Notes: a model not told the origin generated them from the sequence alone. A stretch of 64,000 nucleotides of DNA from Armatimonadota bacterium (GCA_016869025.1 VGFA01000007.1:32041-96040); one strand, 5' to 3'. Shown: positions 35,564 to 44,544, numbered from the stretch's first letter. Numbers and translations are program-made.

Positions 35564-36940
35564 GTGGACGAACTGCGCGTCTTGTCGGCAACCGGGGCCC
35601 TCGGGGCCACCCCCATGGACGAGGACTCCTTCTGGCGCGGGGTGGAGCGCCACCCCCATCTGATCGGCGCGGATGCGGGTAGCAACGATGTGGGCCCCTA
35701 TGGATTGGGTGCCGACACCTGCTACTTCCCGCGCGAGTGGGTCAAGCACGATCTCCGGCTCATGCTGCTGGCAAGCCGGCGGCGAGGGATACCCATGACG
35801 GTTGGATCCGCCGGCCACATGGGCACCAACAAGGGCGTTGACTACACGGTGTCCATCCTTGGGGAGATCGCACGGGAGGAGAACCTGCCCCCGTTTCGCC
35901 TCGCGCGGATCTACGTGGAGCTGGACAGGGAAGCGCTGCACAGGGCACTCGACGCAGGAGACACGGAGACGCTGGACGGGTCCCCGCCCCTCACGCATGA
36001 GCTGATTGACGCGACGGACCACGCCGTCAGCGTCGTGGGTGCCGAGCCCTATCTCGAGGCCTTCCAGCAAGGCGCCGACGTCGTCATCGCCGGGCGATCC
36101 TGCGACGACGCCATCTTTGCCTCCTATCCCATCTTCAAGGGGTTTGATCGGGCGCTGTCAATCCATCTCGGCAAGGTGCTCGAATGTGCCTCGGTCGCGG
36201 CGACCCCCTACATGGCACGCAACGCCATGCTTGGGACCATCCGCTCCGATGCCATCCTGTTCGAACCCATGAATCCGCGGCAGGTGTGCACTCCCGTGTC
36301 GGTCGCCGCCCACTCCATGTATGAGGAGGCGCATCCCCACCTGCACCGCGTCCCGGGAGGCGTCGTGCACCTGTCCGGATGCGCGTTCACCCAGCGCAAC
36401 GCGCGCACGGTCGCGGTGACCGGGGCGAGATTCGAGCCCACCGAGCTGCGCCTCAAGGTCGAGGGCGCCGGATTCGTCGGGTACCGCTTCGTCGGCATCC
36501 TGGGCATCCGGGACCCGCTGACGATTCGCAACCTGGACCGCTTCATGAGCTTCGCGGAGGAACGGGTGCGCACCCGGTATCCTCAGTGGGTAAAGGGCCG
36601 GGACTACGAGGTGCACACCCATGTCTACGGCGTGGATGCCACCATGAAGGACTGGGAGCCCTTGCGCTGTGACCTTCCACACGAGATCGGCATAGTCGTT
36701 GAGGCCGTGTCCAGGGACGAGTCGCTGGCCAGACTGATCTGCCGCCTGCACCGCAAGTCGCTGATGGTCGCGGAGTACCCCGGCCAGAAGGCCACGACCG
36801 GCAAGGCGGCGATCATGGCGGACGAGGAGCTTCGAGGCATGGACGCCTATCGCTGGACCATCTACCACACCGTCCGGGTGTCGGACCCCATGGCCCATGC
36901 CCGGGTAGAGTTGGGCACGCTGGGAGGAGAGAGGACGTGA
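35564..36940 (+). CDS. AtuA-like (DUF1446) protein
   Basis: 458 residues from GTG 35564 with GGGGAGG upstream. Resembles the acyclic-terpene-utilisation AtuA/DUF1446 family: an N-terminal ADAGSNDVGPYGLGAD block, TVGSAGHMGTNKGVD, and GADVVIAGRSCDDAIFASY in the middle, with a second domain after about 300. Biochemical function is not established; AtuA is needed for growth on citronellol-type compounds in Pseudomonas. The following DUF4387 gene overlaps by 4 bases; this pair is a recurring combination. Confidence 0.8.
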   Translation: MDELRVLSATGALGATPMDEDSFWRGVERHPHLIGADAGSNDVGPYGLGADTCYFPREWVKHDLRLMLLASRRRGIPMTVGSAGHMGTNKGVDYTVSILGEIAREENLPPFRLARIYVELDREALHRALDAGDTETLDGSPPLTHELIDATDHAVSVVGAEPYLEAFQQGADVVIAGRSCDDAIFASYPIFKGFDRALSIHLGKVLECASVAATPYMARNAMLGTIRSDAILFEPMNPRQVCTPVSVAAHSMYEEAHPHLHRVPGGVVHLSGCAFTQRNARTVAVTGARFEPTELRLKVEGAGFVGYRFVGILGIRDPLTIRNLDRFMSFAEERVRTRYPQWVKGRDYEVHTHVYGVDATMKDWEPLRCDLPHEIGIVVEAVSRDESLARLICRLHRKSLMVAEYPGQKATTGKAAIMADEELRGMDAYRWTIYHTVRVSDPMAHARVELGTLGGERT

Positions 36941-37296
36941 CCACGCCCCTGCGCATCCGCGACCTGGCTTCGGCCGTCCGCAGCAAGAACGCCGGGATCC
37001 ACTACATCACGTTCGACATCATGTTCGACGATTGGGAATCGTACCGGCTGGTCCGAGATGCCAACGTCATCACGCGTGAATCGGTGGCCGCGCTGTACGG
37101 GATCCCACAGGCCCAGGTGATTACCGTGGTGAATCACGACCCTGGCCAGGGGATCAAGGTGACGATCCTGCGCCGGCAGTCGAGCGGCTCACCCGGCGAC
37201 CCAGACGTGCTTGGCTGCCAGCAGCACGCCCCGCTCTATGACATCGAGGTTCCGGCCGGCGGCGCAGCAGTCTCTCCCGGCGTCCGTGGGCCTTAG
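36937..37296 (+). CDS. DUF4387 family protein
   Basis: 119 residues from GTG 36937, overlapping the AtuA-like stop. Conserved core: IRDLASAVRSKNAGIHYITFDIMFDD, RDANVITRESVAALYGI and VVNHDPGQGIKVTILR. DUF4387 proteins usually follow AtuA/DUF1446 genes and probably act as a small partner. The last 20 residues (QQHAPLYDIEVPAGG...) are typical of the family end. Confidence 0.85.
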   Translation: MTTPLRIRDLASAVRSKNAGIHYITFDIMFDDWESYRLVRDANVITRESVAALYGIPQAQVITVVNHDPGQGIKVTILRRQSSGSPGDPDVLGCQQHAPLYDIEVPAGGAAVSPGVRGP

Positions 37297-37309
37297 GGGA
37301 GGAAGCGGT

Positions 37310-38791
37310 TTGTACCGCATCGCGCTCGGAGGCATCAACCACGAGTCCAACACCTTCTGCCCGCCGACAACGCTGGAGATGTTCCGACAGCAGGTCTGGT
37401 GCGTGGGGCCCGAGATCCTTGACCGGTTCTCGGGTACGCGGACCTACGTCGGCGGGATGATTGAGACCGCCGGGCGCCTGGGCGTGGACCTGGCCCCGAC
37501 GTTTGCCACCAGCGCCCAGCCCTGGGGGGCGATCACGCGCGAGGCCTTCACGACCATGGTGGATGAACTCACCGCCGGCCTCCGGCAGGCAATGCCGGTG
37601 GATGCGGTCTGCCTGGCGCTGCACGGCGCGGGCGTAGCCGAGGGGATCTCCGACCTGGAGAGCGCCGTGCTCGAGGCCGTTCGAGGGGTCGTCGGCCAGG
37701 CGATGCCGATCGCCGTCACGCTCGATCTTCACGGCAACGTCACGCCGCGGATGGTGGAGCTGGCCACCGGCCTCTTCGGCGTGCACGAGTACCCGCACAT
37801 TGATTCCTACGAACGCGGCCAGGAAGCGATGGAGTTCCTCGTCCGCGTGTTGCGCGGCGAGATCACGCCGGAGATGGCGGTGGAGATCCTCCCGCTGCTG
37901 ATCCCGGCGTCGCCGTCGCGGGTGGAGCCCACCCGGGCGATCAACGAATACTGCCACCGGTGGGAGCGGGAGCCAGGCATGATAGACTGCGCCTTCTTTC
38001 ATGGGTTCTCACACACGGACATTCCCGAGGCGGGCGTGACGGTAGTCGCCGTCGCCGAACGCGACCTGGCGCTGGCGCGACGGGCAGCCCGGGCAGTAGC
38101 CCGGGAGATATGGGCGCGGCGGGAGGCGTTCTTCAGGGCGTACCCGGCTCCGGAGGAGGCGGTGGCGGAGGCGACGCGGCTTGCGGCCGATGCCGGCCCG
38201 GTCGTCATCAACGAGATCAGTGACAACCCGGGCGGCGGCGCGCCTGGTGACGGCACGCATCTGCTGAGGGCGATGCTGGACGCCGGCCTGGCAGACAGCG
38301 CGTTTGCCACGATCTGCGATCCCGCGGTGGTCGAAGCCGCGCACCGGGCCGGCGTGGGAGCCACGATCCGCGTGCGCATCGGCGGCAAGACCGACACCAT
38401 GCACGGCAAGCCGATCGGTCTCGAGGCCTACGTGAAGTGTCTGACCGACGGGAGATTGGCGCTCCGCACGCCCATGGGCCGAGGGAGTCCGGTGGACCTG
38501 GGGAGGACGGCGCGCCTGATCGGCCGGGGTGTGGACGTCGTCGTGGCCAGCAGGCGCGCCCAGGTGCTCGATCCCGGGCCATTCCTGCTCCACGGCATTG
38601 ACGTCGCCCGTTGCCGCATCGTCGGGCTGAAATCCAGCGCGCACTTCCGGGCCGGCTTCGAGGGGGTCGCACGGCACATAGTCTCGACGGATTCGCCTGG
38701 CCTCAGCACGTCGAACCTGCACGGTCTTCCGTACAGGTGGTTGCGGCGACCGATCTACCCGCTCGATCGGGACGCGGTGTACGGACCCTAG
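37310..38791 (+). CDS. M81 family metallopeptidase, MlrC-like
   Basis: 493 residues from TTG 37310, selected for AGGGGAGG at 37295-37302; GGINHESNTF directly after the start is the family N-terminus. Zinc-site motifs of the MlrC (microcystinase C) fold: LALHGAGVAEG, TLDLHGNVTP, FHGFSHTDIPEAG and DNPGGGAPGDGT. Family members cleave unusual peptide or amide bonds; MlrC acts on linearised microcystin. End of the IclR-led operon, fitting hydrolysis of an imported peptide-like or amide substrate. Confidence 0.88.
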   Translation: MYRIALGGINHESNTFCPPTTLEMFRQQVWCVGPEILDRFSGTRTYVGGMIETAGRLGVDLAPTFATSAQPWGAITREAFTTMVDELTAGLRQAMPVDAVCLALHGAGVAEGISDLESAVLEAVRGVVGQAMPIAVTLDLHGNVTPRMVELATGLFGVHEYPHIDSYERGQEAMEFLVRVLRGEITPEMAVEILPLLIPASPSRVEPTRAINEYCHRWEREPGMIDCAFFHGFSHTDIPEAGVTVVAVAERDLALARRAARAVAREIWARREAFFRAYPAPEEAVAEATRLAADAGPVVINEISDNPGGGAPGDGTHLLRAMLDAGLADSAFATICDPAVVEAAHRAGVGATIRVRIGGKTDTMHGKPIGLEAYVKCLTDGRLALRTPMGRGSPVDLGRTARLIGRGVDVVVASRRAQVLDPGPFLLHGIDVARCRIVGLKSSAHFRAGFEGVARHIVSTDSPGLSTSNLHGLPYRWLRRPIYPLDRDAVYGP

Positions 38792-38874
38792 GTGCCACCG
38801 CGAGTACCCCCGGGCAGGATTCACGCAGACCGTCGCAGAACCCACCTCCCCACACCCATTGCTGGAGGCTGGTC

Positions 38875-40599
38875 GTGGTGAACCCAGTGACCCAGGGAGA
38901 CCGGCCCTGGTTCAGACACTATGAGCCGGGAGTGCCTCGCACGCTGGATTTCCCGTCGCAACCCATCTACGGCTTCCTCGATCAAAGCGCGCGCAAGTAC
39001 CCGAACAACCCGGCCTTGATCCAGGTCGGCCCCAAGTTCGACAACCGCATCACCTACCGGCAACTGGACGACCTCTCCGATCGGTTCGCCAAGGCGTTGA
39101 TCGAACGCGGTTTCCACCGCGGCGACAGGGTGGCGATTATGCTGCCCAACAACCCCCAGTACGTGGTCGCCGCCTACGGCATCTGGAAGGCCGGAGGGAT
39201 CCTGGTTCAGGTCAACCCGCTGTACAAGGGCCGCGACCTTGCCTTCGTCCTGAAGGACTCCGGGGCGCGGTACGCCGTGGGGATCTCCCGGCTCTACAAG
39301 GACCTGCACGAGGTCAGGCCGCACACCGACCTGCAGACCGTGTTCGTCACGAACGTCCACGACTTCTTCCCCGGGAAGTGGCGATTGCTCTATGGGATGC
39401 TCAAGGCGAAGAAGGAAGGCGACGTAATGCCCGAGGGGCCCGGCATCGTGCCGTTCCGGGAGGCGCTGCGCGCCCAGCGTCTCGAGCAGAGGCCGGTCAT
39501 CAGCCCCGATGACGCGGCCGTCCTGCAGTACACAGGAGGGACCACCGGCATCCCCAAGGCCGCCACGCTCACCCACCGCAACCTAGTGTGCAACTGCCTG
39601 CAGGCGCGCTCGTGGCTGACCGACCTGAGAGAGGGCGACGAGCGCCTCCTGTCGGTCGTACCGTTCTTCCACGTCTACGGCCTGACGATCTGCATGAACC
39701 TGAGCGTGGCCATCGGCGCGACCAACATCATGCTGCTGATGCGGATGTTCGAGGTGAAGACCGTGGTGGAGGCGGTGCCGAAATACCGTCCCACGATCTT
39801 TCCCGGTGTGCCGGCGATGTACCTGGCGATCAATCAGCTGCGCGGCGTCGAGAAGTACAACCTGAAGTCCATACGCGCCTGCGTCTCGGGGGCCGCGCCG
39901 CTGCCGGTGGAGGTGCAGCGCCGCTTCGAGGAGCTCACCGGCGGCCGGCTGGTGGAGGGGTTTGGGATGTCCGAGGCCTCTCCGCTCACCCACGGCAACC
40001 CTGTCTACGGCACGCGCAAGGAAGGCTCCATCGGGATTCCGATTCCCTCAACCGACGCGAAGATCGTTGACACCGAGACCGGGACCCGCGATCTCCCTCC
40101 CGGCGAGATCGGCGAGATGGTCGTCCGCGGCCCGCAGGTCATGAAGGGCTACTGGAACAACCCCGGGGAGACCGACCACACGATCCGGAACGGCTGGCTG
40201 TACACCGGCGATATCGCCCGCATGGACGACGATGGATACTTCTACATCGAGGACCGCAAGAAGGACATGGTGAACATGGGCGGCCTCAAAGTCTTCCCGC
40301 GTGAGATCGAGGAGGTGCTCTACGAGCACCCCAGGGTGAGGGACGTGGCCGTGGCCGGGATCCGGCACCGCCTCCGCGGCGAGATGCTGGTCGCCCACAT
40401 CGTGCCGAAGGAGGTGGGGGACGCGCGGGCGCTGGCACGCGAACTGCGCGACTTCTGCGCGCAGCGCCTGTCGGCCTACAAGGTGCCCCGGCGGTTTGAG
40501 ATCGTGAGCGAGATCCCCAAGACGCTGCTCGGCAAGGCGTTGCGAAGGGAAATCCGGGAACGAGAGCAGCTCAGGGGCGAGCTGCCGGAGGAGGAGTAG
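38875..40599 (+). CDS. Long-chain acyl-CoA synthetase (AMP-forming)
   Basis: About 574 residues. The adenylate-forming P-loop YTGGTTGIPKAATLTHRN, the A5 GFGMSEASPLTHGNP, A7 YTGDIARMDDDGY and A8 EDRKKDMVNMGGLKVFP with A10 PKTLLGKALRREI are complete. It activates a fatty acid to acyl-CoA via acyl-AMP in the cytoplasm or at the membrane. GTG 38875 or 38878 is taken as start because GGAGG is at 38864-38868. No other beta-oxidation genes in the window. Confidence 0.93.
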   Translation: MVNPVTQGDRPWFRHYEPGVPRTLDFPSQPIYGFLDQSARKYPNNPALIQVGPKFDNRITYRQLDDLSDRFAKALIERGFHRGDRVAIMLPNNPQYVVAAYGIWKAGGILVQVNPLYKGRDLAFVLKDSGARYAVGISRLYKDLHEVRPHTDLQTVFVTNVHDFFPGKWRLLYGMLKAKKEGDVMPEGPGIVPFREALRAQRLEQRPVISPDDAAVLQYTGGTTGIPKAATLTHRNLVCNCLQARSWLTDLREGDERLLSVVPFFHVYGLTICMNLSVAIGATNIMLLMRMFEVKTVVEAVPKYRPTIFPGVPAMYLAINQLRGVEKYNLKSIRACVSGAAPLPVEVQRRFEELTGGRLVEGFGMSEASPLTHGNPVYGTRKEGSIGIPIPSTDAKIVDTETGTRDLPPGEIGEMVVRGPQVMKGYWNNPGETDHTIRNGWLYTGDIARMDDDGYFYIEDRKKDMVNMGGLKVFPREIEEVLYEHPRVRDVAVAGIRHRLRGEMLVAHIVPKEVGDARALARELRDFCAQRLSAYKVPRRFEIVSEIPKTLLGKALRREIREREQLRGELPEEE

Positions 40600-40602
40600 C
40601 GT

Positions 40603-40636
40603 CTGGGGCCGCCCGGCGCCTGGGACCGCCCGGCCC
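40603..40636 (+). repeat. Two-copy 17-bp tandem repeat just after a stop codon
   Basis: CTGGGGCCGCCCGGCGC (40603-40619) and CTGGGACCGCCCGGCCC (40620-40636) follow the acyl-CoA synthetase stop at 40597-40599 by three bases. Confidence 0.7.
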
Positions 40637-40677
40637 CTGAGCACGCGCCGCCTGTTCTGCGGCTGCCTTTCCCTCGG

Positions 40678-41256
40678 CTACCTGTTCCGCACCAGCCGGA
40701 CCCGCTGCGGCGGCCAGTAGATCAGCGCCGCCTGCCCTACCACTTGTGCTCGGTTGAGGAAGCCGAAGGCTCTGCTGTCTTCGCTGTTGTTGCGGTTGTC
40801 CCCCAGGACGAAGAACGAGCCCGCGGGCACTGTCTCCGGCCCGTAATCACCCGACGGGGTGCCATTCACATACATCTCCTCGACCGCGGTGCCGTTGACG
40901 TTCAGGTGGCCGCTCTTGATCTCTACCTTGTCGCCCGGGACTGCGACGACCCGCTTGATGTAGTTGCGGCCCGGGTCGCGGGGATAGCGCAGCACGATCA
41001 CGTCGCCCCTATTGGGTTCGCGGATCCGGTAGACGAGCTTGTTGACCAGCACCCGATCGTGCGGCAACAGGGTGGGTTCCATTGAGTACTGCTCGACCTG
41101 GAAGGCCTGGGCCACGCCGACCATCACCAGTTGGGCCAGCACAAACGCGACCACAAGCGTCTTGGCGAAGTCGAGCACACCTCGGCCCGTGCGGCGCCAG
41201 TCTACTGGGAGCCGGCCCAGCCATTCTCGGAGCAGTGTGAGCATCCTCAGTACCAT
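40678..41256 (-). CDS. lepB: Signal peptidase I
   Basis: 192 residues, one N-terminal membrane segment (FAKTLVVAFVLAQLVMVGVA) and extracytoplasmic catalytic domain. Box B QYSMEPTLLPHDRV holds the nucleophile Ser; box D YIKRVVAVPGDKVE holds the general-base Lys; box E GDNRNNSEDSR closes the site. Removes signal peptides from exported proteins such as the ABC binding proteins here. Start is ATG 41256 or 41244; neither has a convincing ribosome binding site. It lies 39 bp downstream of tRNA-Ser on the same strand. Confidence 0.93.
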   Translation of the reverse strand: MVLRMLTLLREWLGRLPVDWRRTGRGVLDFAKTLVVAFVLAQLVMVGVAQAFQVEQYSMEPTLLPHDRVLVNKLVYRIREPNRGDVIVLRYPRDPGRNYIKRVVAVPGDKVEIKSGHLNVNGTAVEEMYVNGTPSGDYGPETVPAGSFFVLGDNRNNSEDSRAFGFLNRAQVVGQAALIYWPPQRVRLVRNR

Positions 41257-41294
41257 GCTTTGTGCGACCGGGTCACCGGGTGTGCCTGATGATG

Positions 41295-41389
41295 TGGCGG
41301 AGGGGGTGGGATTTGAACCCACGAGGCAGGTTTGTAGCCCGCCTACACGCTCTCCAGGCGTGCCGATTCAACCGCTCTCGCACCCCTCC
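41295..41389 (-). tRNA. tRNA-Ser (anticodon GGA)
   Basis: Acceptor GGAGGGG (41389-41383) pairs with CCCCTCC (41305-41299), discriminator G, and CCA is encoded (41297-41295). Anticodon arm GCACGC-CTGGAGA-GCGTGT gives GGA; T arm GTGGG-TTCAAAT-CCCAC; a long variable arm marks a class II serine tRNA. A TATACT -10-like hexamer lies on this strand at 41404-41409. Confidence 0.97.
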
Positions 41390-41407
41390 GGAGAACCGAT
41401 CCCAGTA

Positions 41408-41471
41408 TACCCGGTTTCGCCACGCGTGGCACCGGCCTTGTACCCGGTTTCGCCGCGTGTGGCACCGGCCT
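41408..41471. repeat. Two-copy 33-bp-period direct repeat after the response-regulator stop
   Basis: A 31-bp unit starting TACCCGGTTTCGCC is at 41408-41438 and 41441-41471 with two substitutions. The first copy contains the perfect 12-bp palindrome GCCACGCGTGGC (41419-41430); the second reaches the stop codon of the response regulator. Confidence 0.85.
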
Positions 41472-42156
41472 AGCGACCCCCCTCCACCGGGGACGCGAAC
41501 CGGTACCCGAACCCCCGCGCGGTCACTATGATCGTCGGCAGAGCAGGGTCTCGCTCTATCTTGGCGCGCAGCATGTGGACGTATTTCTTGACGTCCTCTG
41601 CCGCCGCGGCATCGCGGTCCGGCCAGATCGCAGCCAGGATCTCCTCGGTGGGGAACACCCTGCCCGGCCGGGACGCCAGCAGGCGCAGCAGCTCATACTC
41701 TTTGGGCGAGAGAGCCACCGGGCGGCCCCGGACCGTTACCTCCTTGCGTTCGTCGTCCAGGATCACCTCGGCGGTTCGGATCACCCTTGGCGCAGATGCC
41801 TGGCAGCGGCGCATCACCGCCTGGATGCGCGCGTCCAGCTCGCGCAGATCAAACGGCTTGGTGATGTAGTCGTCCGCGCCTGACTCCAACCCGGCGACCT
41901 TGTCCTGGGCGCTGTCGTGCACGGTCACCATGATCACCGGCACCTGGCTGAACTTCCGTAGCGCCTCCAGCACCCTCCAGCCGTCCATCACCGGCAGGTT
42001 GACGTCCAGCAGCACCAGGTCCGGATCCCCGGCGGCGGCGGCTTCGAGCGCCCGGGCACCATCCCCGGCGGATGCCACGTCGTGGCCCTTGGCGCGCAGG
42101 TACCGCACCAGGAGGTCCCTGGACCGGGCGTCGTCCTCAACAACCAGGATTCTCAT
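41470..42156 (-). CDS. OmpR/PhoB-family response regulator
   Basis: 228 residues. Receiver domain with acidic pocket Glu7-Asp8-Asp9, phospho-acceptor Asp51 in VLLDVNLPVMDG and Lys100 in YITKPFDL. C-terminal winged-helix DNA-binding domain: LSPKEYELLRLLASRPGRVFPTEEIL and VKKYVHMLRAKIERD. Its start overlaps the histidine kinase stop by 4 bases. Activates transcription when phosphorylated; the target genes are unknown. Confidence 0.95.
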   Translation of the reverse strand: MRILVVEDDARSRDLLVRYLRAKGHDVASAGDGARALEAAAAGDPDLVLLDVNLPVMDGWRVLEALRKFSQVPVIMVTVHDSAQDKVAGLESGADDYITKPFDLRELDARIQAVMRRCQASAPRVIRTAEVILDDERKEVTVRGRPVALSPKEYELLRLLASRPGRVFPTEEILAAIWPDRDAAAAEDVKKYVHMLRAKIERDPALPTIIVTARGFGYRFASPVEGGR

Positions 42157-43601
42157 GCCCCGTCTCCTGCCGGCACGGTGAAGGCCGGCAGGGTGAATGT
42201 GAACCGCGTGCCGCCTCCTGCCGCGCGTTCGAACCAGACCCGCCCTCCGTGGAGTTCGACGTAGCGCTTCACCACCGCCAGTCCCAGGCCGATGCCGTCA
42301 ATCTCGCGACGCGCCGGATGCCCTGCCCGCTGGAACGGTTCGAAGACCTCGTGCTCGTGCCCCTTTGGGATGCCTGTTCCGGTGTCGGTCACCTCGAAGA
42401 CGGCCAGCCCGTTGCGGTTCGCGGCCGTCACGGTGATCTTCCCCTGCTCGGTGTACTTGACGGCATTGTGCAACAGGTTGATCAGAATCTGCCGGAGCAT
42501 GGTCTCGTCTGCCGCCACGGTCGCCGTGCCGGCGACCTCCACGGTCAATCCCTTCTGGCGCACGAGATGCGCGACGTTCCGGCAGGCCTGCTCGATGACC
42601 GCGGCCGCGTCCACGCGGCCGGCCTGGGGTTGGATCCCTCCTGCCTCCAGCGCCGAGTAGCGCAGGATGCCCTCGATCAGGTGCAGGAGGTGGTCACCGG
42701 CGGCCAGCAGCGCCTCCAGGTCCTTGCGCTGCGCCAGGGTTATAGGGCCGTCTATCTCCTCCAGCAGCAGTTGCGCATAGGCACGCACCGCGTGCAGCGG
42801 GGTCTTCAGTTCGTGGCTCATCGCCGCGGTGAACTCGTCCTTAATCTGGTTGGCCTTCCGGAGCGCTACGTTGACGCGTGCCAGCTCCCGGTCGCGCGTC
42901 TCGATCGCGGACGCCATGGTGTTGAGTTCGTCGGCCAGGAGCTGCAGCTCGTCCCCGCCCCCGGCCTCCACGCGCGCGGAGTAATCGCCGCGGCGGATCA
43001 GGCGTATCACCGTGTTCATGCGGGCCAGCGGCCCGAGGATCGCGCGCCGCAGGGCGAACGCGGCCGCCACGCCGCCGCCGGCCATCAGCAGGCTGGCCAG
43101 GAGAATCCGCTCGGTCTCCGCCCTGATACGGCTGTGCACGTCTGCCAGGGGAAACCCAATGCGCACGTAGGTCTGCCGTTCGAGCGGGTAGTCGGGGACC
43201 GCCCTGAAGATATCGAGGTACGCCGTGCCGCCTCGGGTCCGGCGCTCCTCCACGGCGAACGGCCGCACGAGCGGGCCGGTGGGGACCGCCAGCGCGTAGC
43301 GGCCGTCGGTGAAGCGCACCTCGCCGTCCCGGATGATCTGCGCGTAGAGGACCGTTCCTGCCACGAGCCGTCGTGTGAGCCTGCTGGAAGTGGGCGCCTC
43401 CGAAAGGCCCTCGGGCGTGGGAAGGAACCGGGAGGCGTCGCGAGCCAGTTCCTCGGCGACGCCCTTCGCCCGGAGTCGCACCTGCTCCAGCAGGGCTCTT
43501 TGCAGCCGGTAGGCGGCCAGCGTTCCGAAAGTGGCGGCGAAGAGCACCGACAGTCCCACGAACGCCAGGACGAACTTGCCACCGAGGCTGAGCCTGGTCA
43601 C
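42153..43601 (-). CDS. Membrane sensor histidine kinase
   Basis: 482 residues. TM1 about 9-30, extracytoplasmic sensor 31-163, TM2 164-184, HAMP to about 235, HisKA with phosphoacceptor His263 in AMSHELKTPLH, HATPase with N box NLLHNAVKY, G1 DTGTGIPKG and G2 GIGLGLAVVKRY. Phosphorylates the overlapping response regulator. GTG start at 43601 lies only 6 nt after a TATACT hexamer, so a leaderless transcript is possible besides readthrough from the upstream gene. Confidence 0.94.
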   Translation of the reverse strand: MTRLSLGGKFVLAFVGLSVLFAATFGTLAAYRLQRALLEQVRLRAKGVAEELARDASRFLPTPEGLSEAPTSSRLTRRLVAGTVLYAQIIRDGEVRFTDGRYALAVPTGPLVRPFAVEERRTRGGTAYLDIFRAVPDYPLERQTYVRIGFPLADVHSRIRAETERILLASLLMAGGGVAAAFALRRAILGPLARMNTVIRLIRRGDYSARVEAGGGDELQLLADELNTMASAIETRDRELARVNVALRKANQIKDEFTAAMSHELKTPLHAVRAYAQLLLEEIDGPITLAQRKDLEALLAAGDHLLHLIEGILRYSALEAGGIQPQAGRVDAAAVIEQACRNVAHLVRQKGLTVEVAGTATVAADETMLRQILINLLHNAVKYTEQGKITVTAANRNGLAVFEVTDTGTGIPKGHEHEVFEPFQRAGHPARREIDGIGLGLAVVKRYVELHGGRVWFERAAGGGTRFTFTLPAFTVPAGDGA

Positions 43602-43607
43602 GCCCCC

Positions 43608-43613
43608 AGTATA
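43608..43613 (-). promoter_or_regulatory. Putative -10 element for the histidine kinase gene
   Basis: TATACT on the minus strand, separated from the GTG start codon by six bases, which would place transcription start at or next to the start codon. No recognisable -35. Confidence 0.4.
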
Positions 43614-43635
43614 TTACGTCGCGGCCGTTCCCTCT

Positions 43636-44544
43636 CTAGCGGTCTGCAGCGATCTGGATGATCTTCCTGGCCGAATCGAGCATCCTGAGCACGGCCTCCA
43701 TTGTCTGCGACGCCTGGTCCGATGCGTGATGGATATCCACGGTGCCGTCCTGGAAGGATCCCTGCGGACGATTCGCGATCGCGCGCAGTGCCTCGGCGGC
43801 CTGCCTGATCGCCCGGCTCACCAGGTCGGCGGCCTGCTCCTCGGGGCGCATGCCGCGGGTTCCCAGCACGCCGGTCGGGCCGACCACGGCTGCGATCTCG
43901 GCCGTGGCGGACGCCGGTGCCGGCTGCGGAGTGACGCCTGTGCCGGTTCCTGCCTGGGCCACCAGTTCGGCATGCTTGCGCGCGCTGGCTTCAATCTGTC
44001 GCTGCACCGCGGCGATCCACTGCACCTCGGCCGCCTCGCGGATGACGCGGGCCTCGATCAGCAGCGGCCTTACACCCTTGTAGACGTCACCGTTGCCTGC
44101 CTGCGCCAGGCGCTGGAAGAGGGGATCCGCGGAGCCCGCCAGCAGGTTGATCGTCTCCTGGATGTAGCGCTGCTGCGCGTCGGCGTCCAGCGCGGTGACC
44201 GCCAGCTTGGCCTGCGCTGCCGCGCGGTCAATCTCGGTCAGGGCGGAGGCCAACGCGGTCTTGTCAACTACCAAGACCGGGAGGGGCTCCTCCACGGCCT
44301 CGGCCTGCTCAGATGCCTGGGCGATTTGGTCCGGCTGCGCCGAGGGCTGATTCTGCGCCACCAGGGTCTTCTGTGGGACCGCCGCCGGGTCGGTCGCGGG
44401 CGGCGCCACGGCCTCCTCCTCGGTGGGTGTGCTGACGAACTTCACCGGAAGCTGGGTAACTCCGGTCAGGGCCAGCCCGGCCGTTGTTAGGATCGCTATG
44501 GGAATCAACGCCAGCAACGTTCTCTTGACAATCGCGCCGAACAT
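43636..44544 (-). CDS. Membrane-anchored protein of unknown function upstream of a two-component system
   Basis: 302 residues from ATG 44544 with CGGAGGTG 7-14 nt upstream. One N-terminal membrane segment (LLALIPIAILTTAGLALTGV), then an Ala/Pro/Gln/Glu-rich linker (about 36-85) and a largely helical, Ala-rich domain with the possible coiled stretch IREAAEVQWIAAVQRQIEAS. No family recognised; the architecture resembles envelope proteins with a DUF5667-like helical domain. The kinase gene starts 34 bp downstream, so it may be a sensory accessory. Confidence 0.7.
   Translation of the reverse strand: MFGAIVKRTLLALIPIAILTTAGLALTGVTQLPVKFVSTPTEEEAVAPPATDPAAVPQKTLVAQNQPSAQPDQIAQASEQAEAVEEPLPVLVVDKTALASALTEIDRAAAQAKLAVTALDADAQQRYIQETINLLAGSADPLFQRLAQAGNGDVYKGVRPLLIEARVIREAAEVQWIAAVQRQIEASARKHAELVAQAGTGTGVTPQPAPASATAEIAAVVGPTGVLGTRGMRPEEQAADLVSRAIRQAAEALRAIANRPQGSFQDGTVDIHHASDQASQTMEAVLRMLDSARKIIQIAADR

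Noticed and set aside
7000..40636. CTGGGRCCGC-like micro-repeat shared between the dehydrogenase tail (about 7000) and 40603-40636
   Set aside because: The shared stretch is about ten GC-rich bases and could easily arise by chance, so a common repeat family is not claimed.
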